From: Sphagnum compactum | Taxonomy: Eukaryota > Bryophyta > Sphagnopsida > Sphagnales | NCBI GenBank assembly: GCA_965153455.1 | Contig: OZ234493.1 | Span: 32,168,213 to 32,232,212 of the forward strand | DNA length: 64,000 bases | Direction of reading: 5' to 3' | Shown here: piece by piece, positions 12,079-23,653 of the stretch | Position numbering within the stretch: the stretch's first letter is position 1 | Layout of the letters: each line of letters opens with the position of its first letter | Translations under genes and position numbers: made by a program | Notes under the pieces: model-generated | Database searches by the model: none | What the model was told of the DNA's origin: nothing | What the model saw: only the letters and a program-made list of their open reading frames with translations

Positions 12079-12762
12079 ATACAGCACACTAACAATAGCT
12101 CTGGCTGATGCTGCTGAAACCACCACCACCACCACCACCAACCCCATCTTCTGTGTTTCTTCTGAGATGGGTCAAGCATTTTGAGGCTTGCTAAACAGCC
12201 AAAGTCTGCTGCTAGGGCTGTGCTGTGGTAGATTTGCATTCCCATAGTAGTAAGATTCCTATGTGCACCAGTGGCTATCACCAGCAGATCCTGCCTCGGG
12301 TTTTCTCAGTCCGTAGAATTTGCTTTTGGTCTTAAGTCCTTTTGTAGGTTAGTTACTCTTTGCACTACTGCCAGACTCTTTCTGGTCTTTGGGTGAGTGC
12401 AATTGGTGATTCTGGTTACTCTTACAGGTGCAGTCTGCGACTGTGCAGCTGTTTTGTGGGAGTCTTGAACACATTCTAAGCTACTCTTTATTCCCCTCCT
12501 CTCCAATCCTTGCAGCTGATTGGGGCCACTTGATTCTCCTCTTCTGTGGATTCTGTGTTCCAGTCTCAACAATCTCCCCATGTCTACATTCACTATAGGT
12601 TTTGTTTTCACAGCAAGATGAGGCAACAACATACATTGTTGCCTCAGTGTTTTTTTACACCTGCTGGTAAGCAGCTGGAGTGTGACCCAGACAATCCCCC
12701 CTTCTCCCCAACGGTGGTAACTCAACCCAACTGGGGTTTTTTTTTCCTTGTATGTGTGACAG

Positions 12763-15251
12763 CAGCAACAACAGCAATATAACATTCCAAAGCAAGTGAC
12801 AACACAGTTAGGAGTGCAAGCACACTTTCTCCATTGCTTTTACAGCATTGAACCAATTGGGTTCACTGCGATCCCAACTCAAAAACTGTTTGAACACCAG
12901 GCAGATTCTTGGATGGCGGACAACAGTCCTAGGACAGATACTTCTACTGACTTGGAGGCTGATGCGAAGGTAGACAACTGGGTAATAAAATTTCTATATC
13001 CTTTTTTCTTTTCTTGTGTGAATGACAATGAGTGGGATTCTTGTGCAATCACTACTACCCCTAATGGTTCTGTTGTTGTGCACAGTCTTCCTCATTTCAG
13101 TTGCACTGGTTTGTGGTTGTCTGGTGTGCAGCTGGATGACGGGCATCATGGCACAACTGGAGTTTCAACTGCATCTGACCATGAGACAACAAAGAACGGG
13201 GACTCCAAGGTTGGCCTTGAAAGTTTTTCTGTCCCTCTTTGTGTGACCAAGTGTTCTTCTGTACATTCAGGGAAGCCCTTGAAATTTGCTGTCTGCATGT
13301 AATAGATCAGGCTGCAGTTGGGAAGTTTTGAGTGAATTTTTGAAGTAAGGGTAGTTGGCTGGTTGTCTGCATGTTGTTGCTCTTTGCAGGCTCTCAGGCG
13401 GCTTGCTCAAAACCGTGAGGCTGCACGTAAGAGCAGGCTCCGAAAGAAGGTACTTTGATTTCTGTGTCCAGAAGAAAATTTTCTCCTTTGTTGTTGGACT
13501 TACTGACAACATACCTATTTTGAGTTTATGATAGTTTCATGGATGAGCTTCTGGGGAAATTACAACATTGCTGTTGATTATGGATGACTTAGGCATATGT
13601 ACAACAACTCGAATCGAGCCGAATCAAGCTGAATCAACTTGAGCAGGAGCTTCAAAGAGCTCGGCAACAAGTGAGTGGGTTCTTCTTTTCCTCATGATTA
13701 CTTGTTCACACATCTGTCTGGCAGTTCTGGACTGGTTCCACAAGTCCTTTTGGCACTACATACCTGAGAAAGGTGGAGGCCTTTGTAGGTTCAGGGTGTT
13801 TCTTGACATGGGTAGTGGTGGGTGTGGTAATGACCAGAATCCTCATTCCGCCAGTGCCAATGGTGTGAACGTTGCTGTAAATCCAGGTACTCAGCTTGCT
13901 CTATTTCTTTTCATGAGATTGTTGGATGGGCAGTTATATAAGGAGTTTACATTGGTATGAGGACCCTGTGACAGATAACTGCTGCTATGAATTGTATCAT
14001 TCCAAAAGACTTAATGTTATGTGGCACATGGTTTCCATAGATATGCTGGTCTGTTTCTTTGGTTAGGGTCATATCTATGATGTGTTGCTGTATGGCCGAG
14101 GTGCACACAGAACCTCATATTTTTTTTGGGTGATGAGTTATGTGAGCAGGGGCAACAGCTTTTGACATGGAATATGCTAGGTGGGTGGAAGAGCAACAGC
14201 GGCAGATGTGTGAGCTTCGGGCAGCATTACAAGCCCATGTGGCTGACAATGAGCTCCGCTTGCTTGTCGATGGGGGAATGGCACACTATGATGATATTTT
14301 CCGTCTGAAGGCTGTAGCTGCTAAAGCAGATGTCTTCCACCTTGTGTCGGGAATGTGGAAAACACCAGCTGAGCGCTGCTTCATGTGGATGGGTGGCTTT
14401 CGACCGTCCGAACTCCTCAAGGTGCATACAAATGATGGTGTCAAATGCTGGTAAAAGATCAAATTTTAGTAGTAATTTTGAGCTCCAGACTTATGTCATG
14501 TTTACCTGTAGCCCACCACTGGTGGGAGTCAAGCTTGTGGGTTAACTGTAAGTGGAGGAACAAATTTTCAGATGTGGGGGGATATTGGTTTGTTGGATGA
14601 ATGGGTGCAGATTCTGATACCACAAATTGAGCCATTGACAGAGCAACAGCTACTGGGAATCTGTAATTTGCAGCAATCATCACAGCAGGCTGAGGATGCA
14701 CTTTCACAAGGAATGGAAGCTTTACAGCAATCTCTTGCAGATACAGTTGCTGGTGGCTTGTTGGGCTCGTCACCCAATGTCGCTAATTACATGGGTCAGA
14801 TGGCTATGGCCATGGGTAAATTAGGCACACTCGAGTCTTTTGTGCGACAGGTACACAATTCTCACTGGTTCTCCTAATATGCTACTTGACTAGTACATAT
14901 GGGGATCCCTGTTTCTGCTTTTCCCCACCGGAGGTCCATAAACCATAGCATAACCCCCTGCAGCTAGCTAGGCTTCATAGTTGCTTTCCAAGAAGCAGTT
15001 ATGCGTTTTACTAGAGGGGTGCAGCAGCTTCATGAATTAGCCATGTGCTTTGGAGACTGGGAATGCAGGCTGGTTCCTTATTTCTAATCCTGGTGGCATG
15101 GCAGGCGGATAATTTGCGACAACAGACATTGCAGCAAATGCATCGCATCTTGACAACCCGTCAAGCGGCACGAGGCCTTCTTGCAATGGGCGATTACTTT
15201 GCCCGTTTACGAGCACTCAGCTCCCTGTGGTCCGCACGACCACGAGACTAG
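12763..15251 (+). CDS. TGA-type bZIP transcription factor (5' partial)
   Basis: TGA factors are nuclear bZIP proteins that bind TGACG elements and, in plants, act in salicylate/NPR1 defence, redox or floral patterning. Supported exons are 12763-12969, 13132-13209, 13390-13449, 13593-13678, 13795-13886, 14150-14421, 14611-14850 and 15105-15251 (394 codons with stop). The third encodes the basic region RRLAQNREAARKSRLRKK (N-x7-R), the fourth the leucine zipper (AYVQQLESSRIKLNQLEQEL), and the sixth onward the DOG1 domain (AFDMEYARWVEEQ, RCFMWMGGFRPSELLK, EPLTEQQLLGICNLQQSS). The C-terminus YFARLRALSSLWSARPRD is typical of the family. The end of exon 4 is odd: the strong donor at 13671 breaks the frame, while a weak one at 13679 keeps it. 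N-terminal exons are unresolved. The C-terminal region resembles TGA2/5/6 and TGA9/10, but the subclass was not determined. Confidence 0.93.
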
Positions 15252-16844
15252 AAAAAGAGGAACAGGAATTGTGGCCTGGACCATGACAAAAACATTTTCC
15301 TTGATTAAAAAAAAAACGTGTGAATTCAAGGCCACGGCAGTGAACAATCTGGATTAGCTTGCTCCCCTGTTTGCAAGTGCACCCCAACTAATATAATCGA
15401 TGCACTGTAATGACAGGAGAGGCATGACATTGAAGGATTGTGAGAGTGGACAGTGTGCTGTAAGTAGGGTAGAAGGGTTTTGTGGGTCACTTTCTCTTGT
15501 ACAAAATACAAAAAGAACATAGGTCTATGGAACAGATTATGAGTGGAAATTATCATAAAATGCACCTTGGAGTAGTCAATGGATTGATGTGATAATCAGC
15601 AGAATTGTATCTCTTTTTCTTTGTAGAAGAGGGCTTGGGATCTGAGGGTAAATTTCATATCTTTCTTTCACTGATGCAGCGTTTCAGGGCCTGAACAGAA
15701 CCCACTTCTGCGATCATAAGGAAGAAAAAAGGTGGACTAAACACCTTTGAGAACTTCTTGTGTTTGTAGAAGATTATATGTAAACAGGGCTCTGTAAAGT
15801 GACACACCCATTCAGTCAATATGCATATGTGCTGCTTTGCAATGTCTTGCCATCTATGCACCTTCTGTTTTGTGATGGAAACAACAGCAGCACATGGGTA
15901 GGGTCTTTTTTAGTTACCAAAGAAACAGTAGTTTTTCAGTAACTTCTGCAGACTATTGGGCTTTATATGGGTTGCAGGGTTCTTACTGGGGACTATGTGA
16001 AGAAGAAGAGCTCAGAAGAAAGCAAGGTAAGTGGTGGCTAGGCTGTAACTCTCCTTTTGTTATTCACATGCCTATCTGGAATGGGAAGTTTAGGGTTTAG
16101 GGTCCTTTTCTTTCAGGTTGGGTTGTCACTTTTGTGCAGAAGTGTAGGAGGATGGCACATAGACAGACAGGTGCACACATATCTCTATTACGGGATTCAC
16201 ATTGCTGCTTGGAGAGAGCCGCTACTTGCACTTCTTCACAGAAATTGTGTAGATATATGGAGAGGCTGAAGAATGTATGGGATTCCATTTTATCTACCAG
16301 TTCTGTTTTCTTCTAAAAAAGAAAAGAGAAGAAAGTTTATTAGTGTAATTTTTTTACTGCTTTAGCATTTTTATATATATTCAGGTTTTCATATGTGCAA
16401 ATTTGCATCCAGAAGCTTGATGCATGAACATTGCTATTACTTCTACCTCTAAAAAATCCATACCCCTGAGAATGCAGAGAAATTCCACTGTTGCAAGAAT
16501 ACCTCATGTAATTTTGGTTGACAATTCAGCCATGAACCTGTCTCCTTGGATCTGTGAGAGATGAAAGATGTTGAAGGGTAAGGAACCTGGGATTCAAGAA
16601 TGGAAATGCAGCTCAAATGAAGTTTAAATCCATGAATATTTTTAAAGACCTTCGATAAAGAAAACCAAACATAATCAATCTTTCATGAATGTGAAAGGAA
16701 AGTCGACCAAAATATGAATTCTTTCCTCCATAAAATGTACATACAATCTTCGCAATGAGTTTGTACCTGTGCAATATTACTAAGTGAATGAAATTTCTTC
16801 AAGAAAGATCTGAGACCAACCTAAAAAATGTAGGACTAAAGAAC
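15252..16844 (+). other. TGA 3' UTR and intergenic DNA
   Basis: Downstream of the TGA stop codon. An A-run at 15307-15316 and T-rich stretches fit a 3' UTR, but the poly(A) site cannot be fixed. No coding frame with homology is seen up to the repeat at 16845. Confidence 0.5.
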
Positions 16845-17032
16845 AATTGCACTTCTCTTCTTGATAATCATGGGTCACTGGCAACGCAGAGAACAATTGC
16901 ACGTCTCATCTTGATGATCATGTGTCATTGGCAAGGTAGAGAACAATAGCACATCTTGATGATCATGGGTCATTGGCAAGGCGGAGAACAATAGCACATC
17001 TCATCTTGATGGTCATGGGTCATAGGCAAGGT
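16845..17032. repeat. About 50-bp tandem repeat, four copies
   Basis: The unit contains GAGAACAAT(T/A)GCAC, then CTTGATGATCATG and GTCATTGGCAAGG. Copies begin near 16840, 16889, 16939 and 16984; one is shortened. It lies just downstream of the FAD4-like gene, which is read from the other strand. Confidence 0.85.
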
Positions 17033-17179
17033 GGTGAGAGAGGGAGAAAGGTGGAAACATGGTCTTGTTTCAAATGATCTTTTGCCATAATTTGTGGCTA
17101 CAAAACAATTGAGAAGACGAAGTAGCAAATGAAGGACTAAAATGTAGTCTTGAGAATGAATCAATGAATCAGTGAATCA

Positions 17180-18415
17180 TCATCCCCTTGAATTGAATTG
17201 AATTATTTTCTCTGAAGATTGTGATGAATCAAGCTCAGAACCGTCTTCGAAGTATGTGCCTGTTTGTAGCCATTCTTGAGAGGTTTCGCTCCATGCTCGA
17301 GGAGCAATACGCCATGTAGAGTAAATGAATCTCTCTAGAGCTTTGAAGACATCATAGTTTGCAAGAAGAGGATTCCAAGCGCCACTAAGAATGCAATAAT
17401 TCACATCATAAGGAGGTTTATGATGAGCTCCATGCATTTTCCTTGAGACCAAAAACCCCCTTTCTTGGAGCTCCAGGACTAGCTTTGGTAACTGGGATTT
17501 CTTCATGTGAGCCCAAGCATGAACCTGTTGGCTCATCACAATAAAACCCAAGAAGATGCCAAGGAAAGAATCAGCAAATGGATGACTTGGGAGCACAAGA
17601 AATGGAGCTAAGAAAATGGCGGTGGGTCGAGCAATAGCATGGATGTTGTTGCAGAATTCTCGTTTGGTGATTGTCCATGGCCTTTGATGATGTCCTTGGA
17701 ATGCATCAATTTGAGCTCCAAAAACCGGGGTTGAAGCTCCTCCATAGTTGTCAATTCCCCAGTGATAGAATCCAGTTGCAAGGTCTGCAAGAACGTAGGC
17801 TGCAAAAGCTCCAGTGATGACTTGCAGGAAATCTTCTGTTGATGATGATGATGATGAGCAAGCCAAACAAGCTTTCATCACCATTCCTGTCACTGCAAGA
17901 GATCCAGAAAACACCCAAAACCTGTGCACCCATGTTGATTCCAGAGCTGTATCTGAAATCCCCATCTCCAAACGTCCAGAGCTTCTTCTGATCATCATCT
18001 CTTCCCTTTTGTTGCTGTTGTCAGCAGCAGCTGAGTCTTCTTCTTCTGCTTGACAAGAACTTGTTTCAGAAACAAATTCCAAAAGGGTTTCCCGTGGGAC
18101 AACAATCCTGGAGCTGCTGTTGAGCTGAGTTGTCCTGTGATAATCTTCTTGCAAGAAGACTGCAGAGATGAGAACCACCTTTTTATGGTATTTTCTCACA
18201 TGATCCCTGGATGTGTTTATCTTGAATCTGGAGAGAATGGAGATGTCATTTCTGGAGTTTGCTAAAGAAGGGAGGAATGCAATTTCACGCTGCCATTTTG
18301 TTGACGATGGCTTCAAACCTTCACCCATCATAGCTGCAAGCTTCGCCATGTTGCAACCTCTCCACCCACAAAGCTTCTCCAAAGCTTCCAATTCTTTCAC
18401 TCCCCAGTGGCTCAC
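17180..18415 (-). CDS. FAD4: FAD4-like plastid palmitate desaturase (Kua/TMEM189 family)
   Basis: FAD4 makes trans-3-hexadecenoate in chloroplast phosphatidylglycerol; the same fold includes plasmanylethanolamine desaturase (TMEM189/PEDS1). This single 411-residue frame has the family's His-rich metal motifs: DLATGFYHWGID at 211-222, GHHQRPW at 241-247, QVHAWAH at 297-303 and MHGAHHKPPYDVNYCIL from 327. Membrane segments lie around 166-185, 197-213, 262-280 and 283-296. The first 150 residues are poorly conserved, basic then Ser/Glu-rich, compatible with a plastid transit peptide. The start at 18415 is the first Met of the frame; Met23, Met29 or Met30 could also serve. No intron is needed. 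The family assignment is firm; the exact substrate is inferred. Confidence 0.92.
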   Translation of the reverse strand: MSHWGVKELEALEKLCGWRGCNMAKLAAMMGEGLKPSSTKWQREIAFLPSLANSRNDISILSRFKINTSRDHVRKYHKKVVLISAVFLQEDYHRTTQLNSSSRIVVPRETLLEFVSETSSCQAEEEDSAAADNSNKREEMMIRRSSGRLEMGISDTALESTWVHRFWVFSGSLAVTGMVMKACLACSSSSSSTEDFLQVITGAFAAYVLADLATGFYHWGIDNYGGASTPVFGAQIDAFQGHHQRPWTITKREFCNNIHAIARPTAIFLAPFLVLPSHPFADSFLGIFLGFIVMSQQVHAWAHMKKSQLPKLVLELQERGFLVSRKMHGAHHKPPYDVNYCILSGAWNPLLANYDVFKALERFIYSTWRIAPRAWSETSQEWLQTGTYFEDGSELDSSQSSEKIIQFNSRG

Positions 18416-18605
18416 TTCTTTGTGAACTCTTTAGTGATCACTCTAAGTTTATTCGCAGAGTTGCCAAAAACCTGCCTCTAGAAGAACACCCCTCAATCAC
18501 ATTTGCTGCAATCAATTAGTCCCCCTCTCCCCCCCCCCCCCCCCGCCCCCCTTCCCCAAGAATTTGTTTCTGCTACTCAAAAGCTTGCTTGAATGTGGAC
18601 TGCTG
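18416..18605. other. FAD4-like gene 5' flank with a poly-C tract
   Basis: Holds the probable promoter and leader of the minus-strand FAD4-like gene. A C-run broken by single T and G bases spans about 18523-18556, equal to a G-run on the gene's own strand. No other element is recognised. Confidence 0.5.
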
Positions 18606-18970
18606 TGCTATGATAGATTCTAAACCCACCACCACCACCACCAACAACAACAATAATAACAACAAAAGGAAACACTCTTGGTTGCAGGACACAAACAACC
18701 AACACCCACAACTAGCAACCCAACTGCTCCAACTTCTTCTTCTTGTGTCTGATCTTCTTCTTCTTCCTCAGCAGCAACACAACCAGCAACCCAACTGCTC
18801 CAACTTTTTCTTGTTCTTGTTCTTCAGCTGCAACACAATCAGCAAACCAATGCTCCAAATTCTTCTTCTTCGGCTGCAATGACGCAAGCAGCAGCAACCC
18901 AATTGCTTGAACTTCCTCTTCTTCTTCTTCTTCTTCTTCTTCTGCTGCTTCAGCTGCTGCAACACAACAA
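18606..18970. repeat. CAA/TTC-rich degenerate minisatellite
   Basis: Low-complexity DNA with CCA, CAA and TTC trinucleotide runs. A longer unit recurs: AGCAACCCAACTGCTCCAAC at about 18714 and 18787, with diverged versions at about 18840 and 18893. The open frames here (poly-Asn/Leu/Gln) are products of the repeat and are not called as genes. Confidence 0.75.
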
Positions 18971-20700
18971 CAACTGGGAGGTCAGGTCCACCAGCCTTTT
19001 TTTTTCCCTGGTTAAAAGAAATCTCAAAATGGCTAAAAAAAAAGTGTGTTTTTTTTGGGTTTTCTAGTTGCCACTATATTCTATAGTTTCTTTTTTTTGG
19101 AAGTATTGTCAGATTTTCTCTATTTGGGTTCCAAGCATGTAGCCAAAAATTGAAATAGGAAAAACTTTTTAAACTGCCAGATTTGGCTAAACTGGCTGCC
19201 AGATTATGGATGATCACCCAGTTCAGCTACATCACAAATCTGAAAAACTGGTGGGGACCAGCATGATCAGAAGATACGAAGAGAAGTGGAGAGTTGTGAG
19301 CCACTAAGAAATGGATGCACAGAAAGAGAGAAGAAAAAGCAACACAGCTAGCTTAGCTATTCTTGCTGCAATCTCTGTGTGCTTCCACGTACTGTGCATT
19401 GTACCACCCATTTCCAGCTTCTCCCTTTCTTCTCCCTCTTTTCTGCCTTGCTTGGGTATGTCCAGAGCATCCCCCCAAGCAGCTCTAGACTTCAGACCTC
19501 GTGTCATATTTTTCTTTCACTTACTTACCTCCATACCTACCTACCTATCTTCCTCTTGTTTTCGCACTTTTCTTTATGGGAAAATTTGTGCTACAAGCTT
19601 GTGCTTTCTCGTTGGTTGGTTGGTTGGTTGGTGCACAAGCATGTTCCATCAGTATATTCACAACAAAATATGCTTGTGGATTTTATTTTTTTAAATTTCA
19701 TTTTTGTTGAGAGATTTTGAGAGCTCTTTTTTTTTTTTTTTTTTGGAAGAACAAACAATAGACCCAACCTGACAAGCCATTGGCAGCCCCCAAGACAACA
19801 AGCTCATTGGCAGAGGGCCAGCAGGAGTTTCACTTGTAGACCACTGGGTTTGGGTTTGAACCAGTGTTGTGCCCGTAAGTGTTACTAGCCTGTATATACA
19901 ATGTCTAAATCCTATGTATGTGTAAATCATTTACATTTACACGTCCAAACTTTTTACACTTACATTTATCCTGTTCCAGTGTATATACGTGTATTTTTAT
20001 ATTTACACGAGGCCAGTGTCAATATTTGTCAAATACACTTGCGTGGCCCTGTGTAAATGTTTTGGGATGTGTAAGTGTAAATATTAAAATTATTCGTAAA
20101 GTCACCCTGTTTTTGGGCCTCCTTCCTTTCACCCCAAACCCTTCTTTCAGTCGTATCCATAAAGTAAGGAATTTTTTTATTAAATCTGGGAATGAAATGC
20201 TGAAAATCAGCATTTAATGCACAAGGTTCAAGACTAATTATAGTAGGCTTTACAAGTAGGAGCAGTGAAAATATATGCAACAACAGTGAAGACACTAAAG
20301 AAAAAGGAAAGACAGGGTGAAACTCAATTTACCACAAAAGCCAACTAGGCTGGAGTGAACTAGTAGCCACCAATGCACCAGTTCAGGATGAGCCCGTTCA
20401 AGCCATTTTGGGGATGAACAAAAAACACATCCTCTTCCTCTGCCCAAAGATTTGTGAGCCCCTTTCTCTCCTTCAAAATTTTCCCCTCCTACTTACTTCC
20501 CCCTCCTCCTACCTACCTCCCCCTTCCTACCTCCCTCACCTCATTTCCCGCTCACACCATCTCCAAAGCTCAGGAGAACTCCCGAGCTTGAGTAGCACAG
20601 AGCTTCGAGGAAACGTAGACACAAGGCTTGAGGAAGGTGGAGAGCTCAACGTTGAAGGAATGTGGAGAGGAGAAAGCAAGAGGAGCGCTTCATCCCAAGT
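18971..20700. other. Intergenic DNA with pyrimidine-rich tracts
   Basis: No gene is recognised. Contents include T-runs (about 19000-19060 and 19730-19745), CTTACC/CTACC repeats at 19520-19550, GGTT repeats at 19613-19632, and a pyrimidine-rich block at 20450-20560. Open frames are short and of biased composition. Confidence 0.5.
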
Positions 20701-20718
20701 GTAAAAGCGAGATAAGAA

Positions 20719-21240
20719 AGGTAAGCTCCTTCCCTTCTCTGCATCTTTTTTCTTTCCTATGGTTTTTTTTATCTTTGTGTTTTTTTTTCTTTCTTCTGTT
20801 TGAGAAGAAGAAGATGCTAGGACAAAGCGCTTGAAACAAAAAGGCAGAAGCAGGAGGGTAGAAGCAGGAGCCAAAAATGAGAGGGTAAAGCGAGAGCTTG
20901 AAGGTAAGCTCCTTCCTTTCTCTGCATTTTATTTCTTCTCTATGGTTTTTTTTTTCTTTGTGTTCTTTTTCTTTTCTTCTACTGAAAAGAAGAAGATGCC
21001 AGGAGAAAGTGTTTGAAACGGAAGTGCAAAAACGAGAAGGCAAAAGCGAGAGCCAAAAGTGAGAGGGTAGAACGGGAGCTTGAACGTAAGCTCCTTCCCT
21101 TCTCTGCATATTTTTTCTTCTTTATGGTTTTTTTTTTCTTTGTGTTTTTTTTTTCCTTTTGCTTGAGAAAAAGAAGATGCCAAGAGAAAACACTTGAAAC
21201 AAAAGTGTAAAAGCGGGAGCCAAAAGTGAGAGGGTAGAGG
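20719..21240. repeat. 182-bp tandem repeat, three copies, strand-asymmetric
   Basis: GTAAGCTCCTTCC starts at 20721, 20904 and 21086, so the period is 182-183 bp. Each copy has a pyrimidine half (CTTTCTCTGCATTTT, then TATGGTTTTTTTT and TTTTCTTT) and a purine half (GAAGAAGATGC, then GAGAAA and GAAAC). On either strand the frames are Lys- or Phe-rich and look non-coding. The 3' end of the copia element lies 80 bp away. Confidence 0.9.
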
Positions 21241-21319
21241 GCAGAAATCAATGAGATGCATCTAAAAAGAAAACATTACTCATGGCATACACTAGAAAGG
21301 CAACACCTAACATTGATGG

Positions 21320-21612
21320 TGTTAACAAATAGGAGATCTACTCAAGTGCAAACATAAATCTTTATTGAAAGGAAACTAAACACAATGCTCACAACACGGA
21401 ACATAACATCAAGAATTCTTCAAGGTTCTTGTCACATGAAATACACAAACTTGTGTAATGAAGAAAAGAGAGCCAAACCATCAACACCAAGGTATTTAAC
21501 TATAAGACCATGCCACAAATAACCAAACTAATATAAGTAAAAAAAGTAACCTAATTACTTTCCTATTCCAATAACTAATAAAACCTAACTAGTTGAGCTT
21601 GAATTCTCAACA
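21320..21612 (-). repeat. 3' LTR of the copia element (293 bp)
   Basis: Read on the minus strand it begins TGTTGAGAATTC at 21612 and ends TTTGTTAACA at 21320, giving the TG...CA ends usual for LTRs with a short inverted repeat TGTT/AACA. It lies directly after a purine-rich tract (GAGCTTGAGGGGGGG, about 21613-21627) that fits the polypurine primer site. It contains AATAAAG near 21366, a plausible polyadenylation signal. The second LTR needed to prove the boundaries was not found; the ends are inferred from these signals. Confidence 0.7.
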
Positions 21613-23240
21613 CCCCCCCTCAAGCTCAAATCCACTTCTAGTACACCAAACATTTTCTTAAACTTCCTTAACTTGTATGTACCTAAAGCCTTTGTGAAAA
21701 TGTCAGCAACTTGATCTTCAGTATTGACATGAATAAGGTCAATTTCTTCTGCTAGAACTTTTTCTCTAATAAAGTGGTAGTGCACCTCAATGTGCTTTGT
21801 CCTAGCATGATAAACCGGGTTGTTAGCAAGTAGTATGCTACTAATGTTATCATAATAAATGACAACAAGAGCATCCACTAACTGTCCCAAATCTGAGAGT
21901 AGTTTTTGTAACCAAACTACTTCACATGCAGCAATTGTTACACCTCTATATTCTGCTTCCGTGTTTGATAGTGCAACTGTTGGTTGTTTCTTACTGCTCT
22001 AACTAACAGCACCACTTCCAAAAGAAAACATGAAACCACTAGTTGATATTGTATCTGAAACATTGCCAGCCCAATCAGCATCCGTGTATCCATGTACTTG
22101 TAACTGGTTCTTGGCTTCATAAAAAATTCCACACTACAGAGTATGTTTTATGTACTTCAGTATGCGCCTCACTGCATCCAAATGTGGCTTTCGTGGTGTT
22201 TGCATGAATTGACTCACCACTCCAACTACATAATTCAAATTTGGCCTTATGATGGTCATGTAAATCAAACTCCCCATTATGCGCCTATACATACTGGTAT
22301 CCTCCACAAGGTCTCCTTCATCTGCACTTAACTTCACATTTTGCTCCAATGGAATTGAAATGGGTTTGCAACCCGTCATCCCATATTCGGACAATTTGTT
22401 CAAGGCATATTGCCTTTGTAGTAACCATATCCCTTTAGGGGATTGGATTACGTCAATGCCGAGGAAGTAACGCAACTCTCCCAAATCCTTCATCTCAAAC
22501 TTTTGCTTCAAAAGCTTCTTCAAATCAGAGATGTCTACATCACTATCTCCTATGATAATCAAGTCATCAACATAGATGACTACGACTACAATCCCATGAT
22601 CTGTCTTTTTCACATATAGTGAAAAATCTGCATTGGATGTTTGAAATCCACTTTGACAAGATACTGACCTATCTTGTCTAACTAAGCTCTATGTGCTCAT
22701 TTCAAGCCGTACAAAGCTTTCTTCAACCTACAAACCAAATTAGGATGTGTTTGGTCAACATAACCTGGTGGTTGTTCCATGTACATTTCTTCCTGTAAAT
22801 CTCCATGAAGAAATGCATTCTTTACATCCATGTGATGTAAAGACCATCCTTTTGCTGCTGCCATAGCAATGATTGCTCTTACGGTTGTCATTTTTGCAAC
22901 TAGACTATAGTTCTCCTCATAGTCTATGCCATAAGTTTGGGCATAACCTTTCGCAACCAATCTTGCTTTGTATCTGCTCACAGATCCATCTGCATTGTGC
23001 TTGACCTTGTACACCCATTTGCACCCAATTGCTTTCTTGTCCTTTGGTAAACCTACCAATTCCCAAGTAGCATTAACATCCAACGCTACCATCTCTTCAT
23101 CCATGGCATTATCCCATTTAGGGTTTCCAACTGCCTGTTCAAAACAAGTGGGTTCAACCTCCTGTATAACTCTCACCATGTATGCGTAATGATGAGCTAC
23201 AAAGCCATCATATGTGAGTCTTTGTATAGGGTCCTTGACT
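21613..23240 (-). pseudogene. Copia reverse transcriptase and RNase H
   Basis: RT begins near 23179 ([32 protein letters not shown]) and includes [18 protein letters not shown] and the catalytic YVDDLIIIGD at about 22575-22550. The RNase H part ends near 21600 with HARTKHIEVHYHFIREKV and the QVADIFTKAL signature. A frameshift and stop near 22650 separate the RT halves, and others fall near 22134 and 21960. Family and order are clear; the product is inactive. Confidence 0.9.
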
Positions 23241-23653
23241 CATGTGGATCTTTGTAGTCCGTTGTTGTTGTCAGGTGTTTTCAAAGCTTTCTTGGCCATC
23301 CGAGCTCCGGGAGTAGTAACTGAAGGGATTCTTGATTCTTCACCCACACTCTTCTCTGAATCACTTGACTCATCATCTACATGAAGATTTTTAGATGATG
23401 TTTGAGAACTACCATGTACAATGTTTGAAGATCTTAATCTTCCTTTCCATGGAGTGCTACTGGACCCATTAATTGAAGACTCTTGTGGTCCACTAATTAA
23501 TTGTGATTCTTGTTCCACATTTGATGAAACATCACCATTTCTAACCTCTCCATCTTCTGCTATCTTCAATGGTGAGTACCAGCTAACCATCTCATCAAAC
23601 ACAACATCTCTATTCACTTGCAACTTCTAAGTAGAAGGGTTGAAGCATCTATA

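Larger units (their letters stand above)
10378..12762 (+). other. Leader and unresolved 5' exons of the TGA gene
   Basis: This stretch precedes the first exon that can be tied to the TGA factor. It is full of simple sequence: AAAAC runs (10468-10510), GTT/TTG runs (10837-10870 and about 11025-11050), a long GA tract, GCT codon-like runs and CCA repeats (12119-12140). Frames such as GAGTATTACCAGCAGCAGCA, followed by a GTAAAT donor at about 11561, look like a Gln-rich N-terminal exon of the family. No unbroken start-to-acceptor path could be proved, so the start codon is left open. Confidence 0.45.

Noticed and set aside
18589-18965. Asn/Gln/Leu-rich frames on both strands
   Set aside because: Products of CAA/TTC repeats without homology or splice context.
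20536-21261. Lys- and Phe-rich frames over the 182-bp repeat
   Set aside because: They repeat with the unit and occur on both strands; no protein similarity.
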